DNA of 64,000 nt from assembly GCA_963841855.1 (NCBI GenBank), contig CAWJEJ010000001.1:558001-622000 (forward strand). The letters are read 5' to 3'. Position 1 is the first letter of the stretch; each line of letters starts with the position of its first letter. The translations under genes were made by a program, and so were the position numbers. Source of the DNA: CAXBBB01 sp963841855 (GTDB lineage Bacteria > Bacteroidota > Rhodothermia > Rhodothermales > BA12). A model generated the notes under the pieces. That model saw nothing but the letters and a program-made list of their open reading frames with translations, had not been told where the DNA came from and ran no database searches. Below, piece by piece: positions 38,940 through 48,020 of the stretch.

Positions 38940-41645
38940 CTACTCGCGCTCCTCTTCGAGAGGCACTATGGCGTTTGACTCATCCGCCTTCTCCTCAACG
39001 ACTGGAGCTAACGCGGCGGCACGCTCAGCCTGGCGCTGCTGCACCAGTTCAGTCACAGCCGTCACGACGCGTCCAGACCGATCGGCATAGGGTGTACCCG
39101 GGTACTTCTGCGCGATGAACCGGTACAAGTCAAGCAGAGCGAGAACCGGTTCGGGCGCCACGGTTTCCTCGACAGCCGCTTGGCCTACGGATGCCTCCGC
39201 TGCGGAGAGAAGAGCACGGTCCACGGCGACGTCGACTGCGACACTGTCGGATTCGAGCATCTCCTCGTCGGAATTGGACTCACGAAGCTCCTCCGCTCCC
39301 TGCTGCTCGCTAGGGGACGGTTGTTCTCTCTGCGGCATCTCCATCGAAGTCGCTCGCGGTGACGAGGTGTCTGAAGCCTGAGAGTTTGCCGCCGGAGCGA
39401 GAGGCTCTGCACTGCTGGTCGTGTCGGGCGGCTCAATCAGGCCAAGAGCCAAATAGAGACTGTCCGCGGATGGGAGCGGGTCGACGGCTACCTGCATGGC
39501 GGAGTCGAGAAGCGCGTTCCAAAGAGTGGCGGCCGCGAAGAGAGCTTGGGGCGCGACCGGATCCGACTGAGCGTCGATGGCAAGCGACAGGTACGCTCTC
39601 CAGGCTGTATCGGCGCGCATCGAATCGAGCGGTCGCTCATCGGCAAAACGGGCACGCAGGTCACCATATCGCCCGGCGAGCAGCAGAGATGAATCTGGCA
39701 CCACCTCGCGCGGGGCCCCCAGCCGCTGTGCCAACTCGGTGTCGGGATAGCGGGCGACGAGTTCGCGGGTCAGAGCGCGGGCAGCGGCGCTGTCGCCCAG
39801 AGCGCTCTGCACCTGGGCCAAGGCGTAGAAGGCGCGAGGGGCGACGCTCGACGTATCGTCCTCATCTATGATTCGGCGAAACCAAACGGCAGCCGAATCG
39901 GGGCGTTCGAGTCCGAGAAACAGCGAAGTGCCCACGCGGTAGCGGGCGCTCGCTCGTCTCGACTGAACCTGCGCCTGCGCGCTCTGCGTGCGGGGAATGC
40001 CCGAAAGGTCGACCTGGGGAAGCACGCGCCCTCCACTTCCCGATGATCTGCGCCCCGAGATGCCCGACAGACTGCTTTCGAGTTCGACACGTCCAGCGCC
40101 GGAGATGGCAGCGCGTCGACGCCAGTTGTCGACCAAGGGACGCTCGCCCCACTGGTCGAAGAACGCCGCGTATGCCTCTTGCACGCGGACGGGATCTTCG
40201 TAGTTGAGGAATCCGCGCTGATCTCCCGCTGCCGCCGCACTCGTGGTGGTGGCTGCTGTTCGAGCCACAGCCGTGCCCTCAAAAGCGGCCTGCTCGGCTC
40301 GGCGCCTCAGCTCGCGCTGTTCCAATTCGAGCCTATCGGCTTCGGCCTCGCGAAGGCGAAGCACTTCGGCTGCGAACGCTTCGTCGTCCAGGCTACCCAG
40401 GTAGAGCAGGCTGTCGGCGTCGCGCACCTCTCCGAACGCGGTTCGATAACCGGTAAAGCCGCGCTGGAGTTTAAGAGCGTCCAGGATAGCCTCGCCCGTG
40501 GCAGTTCGCTCGCTCTCGGCTCCGGTGCCGATCTTGGTGCCTGCTGTGTCGAGCTGGGCGGCGGCTTGCAGGTAGTCTCCGTAGGCGTCTCGGTAGAGCG
40601 TGCCCAGACTATAATGGATGCGTCCGCGCAGTTCGCCGGATGTGGGTTCGGGGTCGTCCCCGTAGAGGAGCTCGTCGTAAGCGTAGAAGGCCTCGTCGAA
40701 GTCGCCGCGGCTCTGCAGGATCGTTCCGCGCAGCAGGCGCAGTTCGTTGCGGAAATCGTAATTCTTGCCGTCGCGCAGCATCTCGTCGGCACGGACGAGC
40801 GCCGCCTCGTGCTGGCCCGTCGCCGAGAGCATACGGACGCGGCTGATCTCGGCGGCATATTCGAGCAGGTAATCAGGCCGAAAACGTTTGACCTGGGCGA
40901 ACGCGTCGAGCGCCTGTTCGTGAGCGCCGCGCTTGTCGTCGACCTGCCCCAACAGGAAGTACCCTCTGGCCTGCACCTCTCGGTCGCGCACGCCTTCGAG
41001 CCCCAGGGCGAGCGCATCGGCGGCCTGTCCCCACTCGCCCTGCCGGACGTGAAGTTGGCCTTTGACGAGCAGCAGCCGGGCCCGAACGCGCTCGCTCAAC
41101 TCGTCGTCGGCCAGCGCGGCGTCGATGGTGCGCGAAGCCTGGTCGAACTGCTCGGCCTCGACGTACGAGCGAGCGAGCCAGAATTGGGCTTCGTCGGAGA
41201 GGGGCGAGGGCTCACCCCTGGTCAGCGGCCACTCGTCGATGATCTCGCGAAACTTCTGCTGCGCGCCGCCAAACTGGCGCGTCTCGAAATACGTCCGTCC
41301 GATGAGCAGCAGCGCATCGTCGGCCCATTTGGTCTCGCCATAGTCGCGCAGCACGTCGGCAGACTTCTTGACGGCGTTATCGAAGCGCGGATTCGACGCG
41401 CGCGCTGCAGGCTCGGGAAACAGGGGTAGAAAGACGGTCCGCACGATGGGCGCTTCGCGCGCCGATGCCGACTCCATCGCTTCCTCGAACGACGACTCCG
41501 CGTTGTAAAACGTGTTGTAGTACGCGGTGAAGTTGCCCACCCGCTGCCCCACAATGCCTTTGGACGAGCAGCCGACGCCGAACGTCAGGATGATCAGCGC
41601 GCAGGCGGACAGCGCCAGGCATCGGTGCAGCAGAACACGGGACAT
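38940..41645 (-). CDS. porW: T9SS lipoprotein PorW/SprE-like TPR protein
   Basis: A 901-residue lipoprotein. The signal and lipobox (LALSACALIILTFGVGC) begin at the ATG 41645; the longer frame upstream is non-conserved. The segment GNFTAYYNTFYNAESSFEEAMES right after the anchor is characteristic of PorW/SprE, a partner of the PorL/M/N motor and secretion apparatus in Bacteroidetes. A long array of tetratricopeptide-like helical repeats fills most of the rest (for example WADDALLLIGRTYFETRQFGGAQQKFREI). The last ~150 residues are low-complexity acidic and serine-rich. It supports presence of type IX secretion in this organism. Confidence 0.82.
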   Translation of the reverse strand: MSRVLLHRCLALSACALIILTFGVGCSSKGIVGQRVGNFTAYYNTFYNAESSFEEAMESASAREAPIVRTVFLPLFPEPAARASNPRFDNAVKKSADVLRDYGETKWADDALLLIGRTYFETRQFGGAQQKFREIIDEWPLTRGEPSPLSDEAQFWLARSYVEAEQFDQASRTIDAALADDELSERVRARLLLVKGQLHVRQGEWGQAADALALGLEGVRDREVQARGYFLLGQVDDKRGAHEQALDAFAQVKRFRPDYLLEYAAEISRVRMLSATGQHEAALVRADEMLRDGKNYDFRNELRLLRGTILQSRGDFDEAFYAYDELLYGDDPEPTSGELRGRIHYSLGTLYRDAYGDYLQAAAQLDTAGTKIGTGAESERTATGEAILDALKLQRGFTGYRTAFGEVRDADSLLYLGSLDDEAFAAEVLRLREAEADRLELEQRELRRRAEQAAFEGTAVARTAATTTSAAAAGDQRGFLNYEDPVRVQEAYAAFFDQWGERPLVDNWRRRAAISGAGRVELESSLSGISGRRSSGSGGRVLPQVDLSGIPRTQSAQAQVQSRRASARYRVGTSLFLGLERPDSAAVWFRRIIDEDDTSSVAPRAFYALAQVQSALGDSAAARALTRELVARYPDTELAQRLGAPREVVPDSSLLLAGRYGDLRARFADERPLDSMRADTAWRAYLSLAIDAQSDPVAPQALFAAATLWNALLDSAMQVAVDPLPSADSLYLALGLIEPPDTTSSAEPLAPAANSQASDTSSPRATSMEMPQREQPSPSEQQGAEELRESNSDEEMLESDSVAVDVAVDRALLSAAEASVGQAAVEETVAPEPVLALLDLYRFIAQKYPGTPYADRSGRVVTAVTELVQQRQAERAAALAPVVEEKADESNAIVPLEEERE

Positions 41646-41804
41646 ATCAGAAATCGGAGAGTCGCGTAGCGCTGGAGCGATAGAGCGTGGGGCGAGATCG
41701 AGGGAGCAACAAGGATAACGCATTCCACCGACGCTGTCGTACGTAGGGTGGCGCTTCTCCCCTCTCTTCACGAACTGAGCCTAAGCGCCATCCCAGCCCA
41801 ACGC

Positions 41805-42272
41805 TCAGCGGCGGAGCACGTAAACGCGTCGCCGCGACTGAATGGTGCCCAGTCCAGCACCGTAGCCGAGCCCCAATAGGCCCACCAGTCCAATCATCTC
41901 ACTTGTGGCAGGACCACCGGGCAATCCGTCGTCTGCCGCGAGCACCAGGACACCCATTCCCACGGCGATGCCGCCGCCTATCAGGAGGCCGCTGGTGATG
42001 TGCTGCGTTTGCCGGTGACGCTCGATCCGTGCGATCTGGCTCGTCGCAACGGCTTGGCGCACGTCGACAGTCTGCCACGCCGTCGAGTCATCGCGCACGA
42101 ACAGGACGGTCCCCGTCATCCGCGTTCCTTCGAGCAGTTGAACCGTGGCAATTCGCCCGCTGACTCTTTCGTGCAACAGGTCAGTTTCGCCCGCCTTTTC
42201 GGGATGGAATGAGTGAACGGACGCACATCCAGAGGCGAGTAGGATGAGGAGCGACAGGGGCAACCATTTCAT
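41805..42272 (-). CDS. Small lipoprotein with glycine-rich membrane segment
   Basis: A 155-residue protein with a lipobox (LLILLASGC, cysteine at residue 16). A short beta segment (ATVQLLEGTRMTGTVLFVRDD) resembles an Sm/SH3-like barrel; a basic linker and two hydrophobic glycine-rich stretches (GLLIGGGIAVGMGVLVLAA, IGLVGLLGLGYGAGLG) follow. Function unknown. It lies 33 bases downstream of pyk on the same strand and may be cotranscribed with it. Confidence 0.6.
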   Translation of the reverse strand: MKWLPLSLLILLASGCASVHSFHPEKAGETDLLHERVSGRIATVQLLEGTRMTGTVLFVRDDSTAWQTVDVRQAVATSQIARIERHRQTQHITSGLLIGGGIAVGMGVLVLAADDGLPGGPATSEMIGLVGLLGLGYGAGLGTIQSRRRVYVLRR

Positions 42273-42310
42273 GGAAACGGTGAGATGAGTTCTGCGCCCA
42301 TTGAACGCAC

Positions 42311-43747
42311 TTACGCCTGCGTTACGTGTACCATGTTCGTACTTCCCTTCTCGGGCAGCGGCATTCCGGCTGTCATCACGACGCGGTTTCCGGACTCGAT
42401 CAGGCCGTGCTCGCGCAGCATCGTGATGACCGTCTTGACGCCCTCGTCGGTGTCGCGCTGGAAGGGAATCTGGAACGCCTGCGTGCCCCAGAGCACCTGC
42501 AGCTGGCGCACCACCTTTTCGATGTCGGTGAAGGCGTAGACGGGCACGCTGGGCCGGTGGCGGGCGATGCTGCGCGTCGTCGTGCCGGTCGACGAGAGGC
42601 AGGCGATCGCGCTGGCACCGACCTGCTCGGCCAGGGCGACGGCCGTCTGACTGACGCTGTCCGTGACCGAGTAGGGCGCGTTGAGGTTGAACATCGTCGT
42701 CGTGCTCTGGGGCGTGCGATACTCACGGTGGCGCTCGGCCTCTCGGATGATCTCGGCCATCACCTGGACGACGCGGACCGGGTACTTACCGGCGGCGGTC
42801 TCGCCCGAGAGCATGACGGCATCGGTCCCGTCCAAGACGGCGTTGGCTACGTCGCTGGCTTCGGCGCGCGTCGGGCGGGGGTTCTGCATCATCGACTCGA
42901 GCATCTGCGTCGCCGTGATGACGGGTTTGCTGCCCCTCAAGCACTTGCCGATGATCGACTTTTGGACGCTCGGCACCTCGGCGAGCGGAATCTCGATGCC
43001 CAGATCGCCGCGCGCGACCATGATGCCGTCGGCAATCGAGATGATGTTGTCGATCGAACGGACCGCTTCGGGCTTTTCGATCTTGGCGATCACGTTGATG
43101 CGCTTACCGCTCTTGCGGATGCGGCGCAGCAGGTCGGCCACGTCTTCGGCGCTGCGCACGAACGAGAGCGCCATCAGGTCGATGTCGAGCGTCAGGCCGA
43201 ACTCCAGATCGGTCAGGTCTTTTTCCGTCAACGATGGCCGCGACGAGCGCAGGTCGGGCAGGTTGACACCCTTGCGGCTGCGCAGCGTCCCACCGACGAT
43301 GACTTCGGTGATCACATCGGCGCCTTTTACGTCGGTGATGACGACTTCGAGCGCGCCGTCGTCGATCAGGATCCTACGCCCCGGCTCGACTTCGTAGGGG
43401 AGGTTGGGATATGAGATGTAAGCTCGCTCGGACGTGCCCAGTTCGAGCGGCTCGGTCGTCAGCGTGAGGACTCCGCCTTCGTGGATGAGCACGCCGTTGT
43501 CCTTCATCTTGCCGACGCGGATTTTCGGGCCCTGCAAGTCTTGCAGAATGGCGACCTCGCGCCCCAGTTGGTCGGCTTCGTGGCGGATGATCTCGACGCG
43601 CTCGGCGTGGCCCGCGTGCTCGCCGTGCGAGAAGTTGAGACGCGCTACGTCCATTCCGGCGCGAATCATGTCACGGATCGTGTCGGGGTCGGACGACGAA
43701 GGACCGAGCGTGCAGACGATTTTGGTGCGGCGAGGCAGGACGGACAT
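42311..43747 (-). CDS. pyk: Pyruvate kinase
   Basis: A 478-residue glycolytic enzyme converting phosphoenolpyruvate and ADP to pyruvate and ATP. The N-terminus RRTKIVCTLGPSSSDP, the substrate site NFSHGEHAGH, KIEKPEAVRSIDNII and the catalytic block DGIMVARGDLGIEIPLAEVPSVQK are intact. It also has ATQMLESMMQNPRPTRAE and the C-terminal domain with AIACLSSTGTTTRSIARHRPSVPVYA. Length is typical of the short bacterial type. Confidence 0.98.
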   Translation of the reverse strand: MSVLPRRTKIVCTLGPSSSDPDTIRDMIRAGMDVARLNFSHGEHAGHAERVEIIRHEADQLGREVAILQDLQGPKIRVGKMKDNGVLIHEGGVLTLTTEPLELGTSERAYISYPNLPYEVEPGRRILIDDGALEVVITDVKGADVITEVIVGGTLRSRKGVNLPDLRSSRPSLTEKDLTDLEFGLTLDIDLMALSFVRSAEDVADLLRRIRKSGKRINVIAKIEKPEAVRSIDNIISIADGIMVARGDLGIEIPLAEVPSVQKSIIGKCLRGSKPVITATQMLESMMQNPRPTRAEASDVANAVLDGTDAVMLSGETAAGKYPVRVVQVMAEIIREAERHREYRTPQSTTTMFNLNAPYSVTDSVSQTAVALAEQVGASAIACLSSTGTTTRSIARHRPSVPVYAFTDIEKVVRQLQVLWGTQAFQIPFQRDTDEGVKTVITMLREHGLIESGNRVVMTAGMPLPEKGSTNMVHVTQA

Positions 43748-43885
43748 AGAGGCGGAGTCGGGAAACGAGAACAGCCTTCAAGGTACGCAGCCGCATTCGG
43801 CGATGGTCGTACCGCGCGAGGCGCAGAGCATTGGCAACCATTCGAATCTCACGCTCCAACGCGGAAAAGCCCTTCCGCCCGAAAC

Positions 43886-43922
43886 GAAAAAATGCGGCCC
43901 ACCTCGCTTGAGGCAGGCCGCA
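43886..43922 (-). terminator. Intrinsic terminator after the unknown gene pair
   Basis: On the minus strand TGCGGCC pairs with GGCCGCA around a 16-base loop and is followed by TTTTTTCG. It ends the unit containing the two unknown genes at 43946-44637. Confidence 0.85.
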
Positions 43923-43945
43923 CCAGCGGGATGCAGAATCGGCTG

Positions 43946-44392
43946 CTAACGACGAGCGCCCAATCCGAGCCCGAGCAGCAAAGCGACGCCGAACGCGAAT
44001 CCAGCGACCGCCTTGGGCCGCTGCTTCAGCTCGCCGACGATGGCGCCGGTGGGCACTTCGATCGGCAGACCGAGCAAACGCGTAAGGCCTCCTGGTGTGG
44101 CTCGCCGCCCAGCTTTGGCAACGGTGCTGCCTTCGACCCGGATATCCAGCGTCAGGCCGACCGCTTGCAGCATGTCGTCCATCTGGCGAACGGTTCTGCG
44201 CTTGCGCCCGGCCGGGGGCAAGCCGCTCAGAAACGAGCGCGCCATGCGCCGGCTGGGAACATCGATGACGAGCGTGTCACCCTCGCCTCGAATGTCGGCG
44301 GTCTCACCATCGATTTCGAGTTGGAGCGTCGACTCGATGTCGAGCGTGCCTTTGGGCGCCTGGAGGTCTCCGGTCAGATCGCGCTGCATCAT
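43946..44392 (-). CDS. Unknown protein with C-terminal membrane anchor
   Basis: A 148-residue protein (ATG 44392 overlapping the previous stop by one base, TAATG). An N-terminal beta-rich part (DIESTLQLEIDGETADIRGEGDTLVIDVP) and a middle helical, basic part are followed by a single C-terminal helix (VAGFAFGVALLLGLGLGARR), so it may be tail-anchored. I recognise no family. The overlap means it is translationally coupled to the upstream unknown gene. Confidence 0.7.
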   Translation of the reverse strand: MMQRDLTGDLQAPKGTLDIESTLQLEIDGETADIRGEGDTLVIDVPSRRMARSFLSGLPPAGRKRRTVRQMDDMLQAVGLTLDIRVEGSTVAKAGRRATPGGLTRLLGLPIEVPTGAIVGELKQRPKAVAGFAFGVALLLGLGLGARR

Positions 44393-44637
44393 TACTTGGC
44401 GCCTTTTCCGGCTCCGCCGTTGACCGCGTCGGCCGTGCGGATGCGGATGACGCCGTTCATGCGCCACTTGGCGTGCTCCTCGGCTCCGGTCGCGCTCGAC
44501 GGGACGAACAACTCGAAGTTGTCGAACTCATAGGTGATCTCAGCGCCGCGGCCGGTCAGCTTGTCGTAGAGGCCGATGGCGAGTTCGGGCCAGGTAGTCG
44601 TGTTTTCGACGGTAGGGGTGGTTTTGGCTTCGGCCAT
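44392..44637 (-). CDS. Unknown small protein coupled to membrane-anchored partner
   Basis: An 81-residue soluble protein. The core ELAIGLYDKLTGRGAEITYEFDNFELFVPSS is well formed with balanced composition and no low complexity, so it is likely real. No family recognised. It ends TAATG with the downstream gene, forming a two-gene operon that a terminator closes at 43886. Confidence 0.7.
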   Translation of the reverse strand: MAEAKTTPTVENTTTWPELAIGLYDKLTGRGAEITYEFDNFELFVPSSATGAEEHAKWRMNGVIRIRTADAVNGGAGKGAK

Positions 44638-44797
44638 TGCAGTAGGTGTGTTGAGTGGATGAGGTTGGCGATTAGACCGCGCCGCTCGGCCGCCGGTCCT
44701 CCACCGATGTGACGCCCTTGCAAACGCTGCTCACTCGGCGAACGGATCGGCTCGCTGCTCAGTGGATCAGATTCCCGCCCAACTTAGCTTTTGCCCC

Positions 44798-46336
44798 ATG
44801 GAACTCGTCCCTTCACCCACACCTCCCGAGAACCGCGAACGCTCGGGCCGCCTGATCCTCGTCACCGGAGCGACGGGCTACATCGGTGGGCGTCTAGTGC
44901 CGTGCCTGCTCAAAGCGGGCTACCGCGTCCGCTGCATGGTGCGCGACGCGGACCGGCTGAGCGCAAGTTGGGCGAGCGACGTAGAGATCATCGAAGCCGA
45001 CGTGCTCGACGCTGGTACGCTGGCAGAGGCCGTCCAAGGCGTCGACACGGCGTACTACTTGATCCACTCGCTCTATAGCGGATCGGATTATGCGTCGCGG
45101 GACCGTGAGGGCGCTTCGAACTTCGGGACGGCCTGCCGAAAGGCGGGCGTAGACCGGATCGTGTATCTGGGCGGCATCAAACCCAAAGGCGAACATTCGA
45201 GCGAGCACTTGGAGAGCCGATTGGAGACGGGCGAGGTGCTGCGCGCCAGCGGCGTCTCGGTGACCGAGTTCAGAGCCGCCGTCATCGTCGGGTCGGGCAG
45301 CCTGTCGTTCGAGATGATCCGCTACCTGACCGAGCGCGTGCCGGTCATGGTGTGCCCCGCCTGGGTGCAGACGCCGACGCAGCCCATCGCCGTCCGTAAC
45401 GTGCTCCAGTACCTGACCCAGACGCTCGAACGCCCGGCAAGTATCGACCGCACGTTCGAGATCGGCGGAACCGATGTGCTGGCCTACCGCGACATGTTCG
45501 ACATCTACGCCCAGGTGCGCGGACTCAAGCGCTGGATCGTCGAGGTGCCGTTCGTGCCGCCGAGCATCTCGGCCCACTGGGTGGGCGTCATCACGCCGAT
45601 CAACTACAAAATCGCTCGGCCGCTGCTCGATGGGCTGAAGAGCGAGGTCGTCGTGACCGACTTCTCGGCAGACGAGGTGTTCGACGTCGAGCCGATCGCC
45701 TACGAGGCCGCCGTCCGGCTCGCCCTCAAGCGCTACCAAGCCGACACCGTCGAGACGATCTGGCACGGCGCCTACGCCACGTCGGTGCGGTCGGGCCGCG
45801 TGCTGAGCGAGTTGAAAGACGAGGAGGGCATGCTCAGAGACGTGCGCATCGTGCACACGCCCGCGTCGCCCGAGGCCGTCTTCCACGTCGTCGAGTCGAT
45901 CGGCGGCGAAGAAGGCTGGCTCTACGCCGATTTCCTCTGGGAAATACGCGGCTGGATGGACGAACTCGTCGGCGGTTTCGGCACCCAGCGCGGGCGGCGC
46001 ACGCGCGGCAGCCTGCGCGTCGGCGATGCGGTCGACTTTTGGCGCGTCGAGGCCTACGACCACGACCGGCTGCTGCGCCTGCGAGCCGAGATGAAGGTGC
46101 CGGGCCGCGCGTGGCTCCAGTTCGAGGTGTGCCCGGACGAGGAAACCGGCGGCACACAACTCGTCCAGACGGCCTTCTATGAGCCCAAGGGGCTATTGGG
46201 GCTGGCCTACTGGTACGCCGTTCTCCCCTTTCACGGCTTCGTCTTTCCCGGCATGATCCGGGGCATCACCAGGCGAGCCGAAGAGATCCAGACGCGCTAC
46301 GATCGCCTCAAGGCGCAGCAGAAGAAGCTGACCTGA
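44798..46336 (+). CDS. NAD(P)-binding SDR with DUF2867 C-terminal domain
   Basis: A 512-residue protein: an extended SDR/NmrA-like Rossmann domain (about 18-300) with LVTGATGYIGGRLVPCLL and TAYYLIHSL, then a C-terminal DUF2867 domain (about 330-505) with LLRLRAEMKVPGRAWLQFEV and QTAFYEPKGLLGLAYWY. Such fusions are annotated as NAD-dependent epimerase or reductase of unknown substrate. The ATG at 44798 is chosen over the longer frame because the conserved region starts soon after it. It is transcribed divergently from the unknown pair. Confidence 0.85.
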   Translation: MELVPSPTPPENRERSGRLILVTGATGYIGGRLVPCLLKAGYRVRCMVRDADRLSASWASDVEIIEADVLDAGTLAEAVQGVDTAYYLIHSLYSGSDYASRDREGASNFGTACRKAGVDRIVYLGGIKPKGEHSSEHLESRLETGEVLRASGVSVTEFRAAVIVGSGSLSFEMIRYLTERVPVMVCPAWVQTPTQPIAVRNVLQYLTQTLERPASIDRTFEIGGTDVLAYRDMFDIYAQVRGLKRWIVEVPFVPPSISAHWVGVITPINYKIARPLLDGLKSEVVVTDFSADEVFDVEPIAYEAAVRLALKRYQADTVETIWHGAYATSVRSGRVLSELKDEEGMLRDVRIVHTPASPEAVFHVVESIGGEEGWLYADFLWEIRGWMDELVGGFGTQRGRRTRGSLRVGDAVDFWRVEAYDHDRLLRLRAEMKVPGRAWLQFEVCPDEETGGTQLVQTAFYEPKGLLGLAYWYAVLPFHGFVFPGMIRGITRRAEEIQTRYDRLKAQQKKLT

Positions 46337-46497
46337 GTCCAGACGCGAGCGGCGGATCGGTCAATCGTAACGACCCGGAAGCCATTCGAAATCTCCCCCT
46401 TCGCGCTTGCCGACCCACTGACGAGGCGCCTACCTTGCGCGCTACATGGGCTGTCGGAAGCCCTTTTCCAGCCTTTCCAATCACTCTCCGGATCCGT

Positions 46498-47907
46498 ATG
46501 TCCACCCACGTCGACTTCTTTGCCCAGGTCAACCGCATGTTCAACAAGGCGGCGCAGTTCATCCCGCAGGCCGACGGCGTGCTCGAGCAGATCAAAGCGT
46601 GCAACAGCGTCTACCAGATGAACTTCCCGCTCAAGCGCGACGATGGGACGATCGAAGTCATCAAGGCCTACCGCGCCGAGCATTCGCATCACAAACTGCC
46701 TACCAAAGGCGGTATCCGCTACGCCGACAACGTGAACGAGAGCGAGGTGATGGCCCTGGCGGCGCTGATGACGTACAAGTGTGCCATCGTCGACGTGCCG
46801 TTCGGGGGTGCCAAGGGCGGCATCAAGATCAACCCCAAGAACTACTCGGTTCACGAGCTGGAGCGCATCACGCGCCGCTACACGTTCGAGCTGACCAAAA
46901 AGAACTTCATCGGCCCCGGCGTCGACGTTCCGGCTCCGGACTATGGGACGGGCGCGCGCGAGATGTCGTGGATCATGGATACCTATGCCGGTTTGACGAA
47001 TGATCCGCTGGACGCTTTGGCCTGCGTTACCGGTAAGCCGGTCGGTCAGGGCGGCGTGCGCGGACGCACCGAGGCGACGGGACGCGGCGTGTTCTTCGGT
47101 ATCCGCGAGGCGCTCTCGCACGCCGAAGATCTGGAGCCGCTGGGCCTGACGACGGGCATCGCGGGCAAGACGTTCGGCATCCAGGGATTGGGCAATGTCG
47201 GTTCGCACGCGGCGCGGTTCATCCAGGAAGCAGGCGGACTGCTGACGACGCTGGCCGAGATGGAGGGCACGATCCACAACCCAGACGGGCTAGACCTCGA
47301 CGCCGTCCTGTCCTACCGCCGCGAGAAAGGCACCATGATCGGCTTCCCCAACTCGGAGCACATCGGCGACGCAGGTCAAGTGCTCGTCGCCGACGTAGAC
47401 GTGCTCGTTCCGGCCGCGCTGGAAGGCCAGATCACCAAAGACAACGCCGGAGAAGTGCGCGCCAAGATCGTCGCCGAAGCGGCCAACGGTCCGGTCACGG
47501 CGGACGCTGACGACATTCTGATCGCGGCGGGCAAGATGGTCATCCCTGACATGTATATCAACGCGGGCGGCGTGACGGTCAGCTACTTCGAGTGGCTGCG
47601 CAACCTTCAGCACGTTCGCTTCGGGCGCATGAGCAAGCGCTTCGAGCAGACGGTCCAAGAGCGCCTGCTGACGGCCATCGAACGCGCGACGGGCACGCCG
47701 TTCGCCGACGATCTGCGCTCGACGATCATCCACGGCGCCGACGAGATCGACCTGGTCAACTCGGGTCTCGAAGAGACGATGGTCGTGGCGTACAACGAGA
47801 TCCGCAAGCTCAAGAAGACGTACGACACCGACATGCGCTCGGCTGCGTTCGTCAACTCGATCAGCAAAGTCGCCGTCAGCTACAAGGAAATGGGCATCTT
47901 CCCGTAA
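46498..47907 (+). CDS. gdhA: Glu/Leu/Phe/Val dehydrogenase (glutamate dehydrogenase)
   Basis: A 469-residue amino-acid dehydrogenase, most likely glutamate dehydrogenase interconverting glutamate and 2-oxoglutarate. Substrate-site motifs are seen: KLPTKGGIRY, the catalytic lysine region LMTYKCAIVDVPFGGAKGGI, VPAPDYGTGAREMSWIMD, and the NAD-binding GIQGLGNVGSHAARF. The C-terminus contains ENRHA-type region replaced by MSKRFEQTVQERL. Length is slightly above the usual 410-450. ATG 46498 fits; the upstream frame looks non-coding. Confidence 0.92.
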   Translation: MSTHVDFFAQVNRMFNKAAQFIPQADGVLEQIKACNSVYQMNFPLKRDDGTIEVIKAYRAEHSHHKLPTKGGIRYADNVNESEVMALAALMTYKCAIVDVPFGGAKGGIKINPKNYSVHELERITRRYTFELTKKNFIGPGVDVPAPDYGTGAREMSWIMDTYAGLTNDPLDALACVTGKPVGQGGVRGRTEATGRGVFFGIREALSHAEDLEPLGLTTGIAGKTFGIQGLGNVGSHAARFIQEAGGLLTTLAEMEGTIHNPDGLDLDAVLSYRREKGTMIGFPNSEHIGDAGQVLVADVDVLVPAALEGQITKDNAGEVRAKIVAEAANGPVTADADDILIAAGKMVIPDMYINAGGVTVSYFEWLRNLQHVRFGRMSKRFEQTVQERLLTAIERATGTPFADDLRSTIIHGADEIDLVNSGLEETMVVAYNEIRKLKKTYDTDMRSAAFVNSISKVAVSYKEMGIFP

Positions 47908-48020
47908 GCGGGAGCACGCTGCACAATCTGCGGGAGCATCGGACTAGATTCGGTGCTCCCTCTTCGCGTTGGAGCGATGCCACACCCGCGACGTATCGTA
48001 CCAACAGACGCTCGCCCGAT

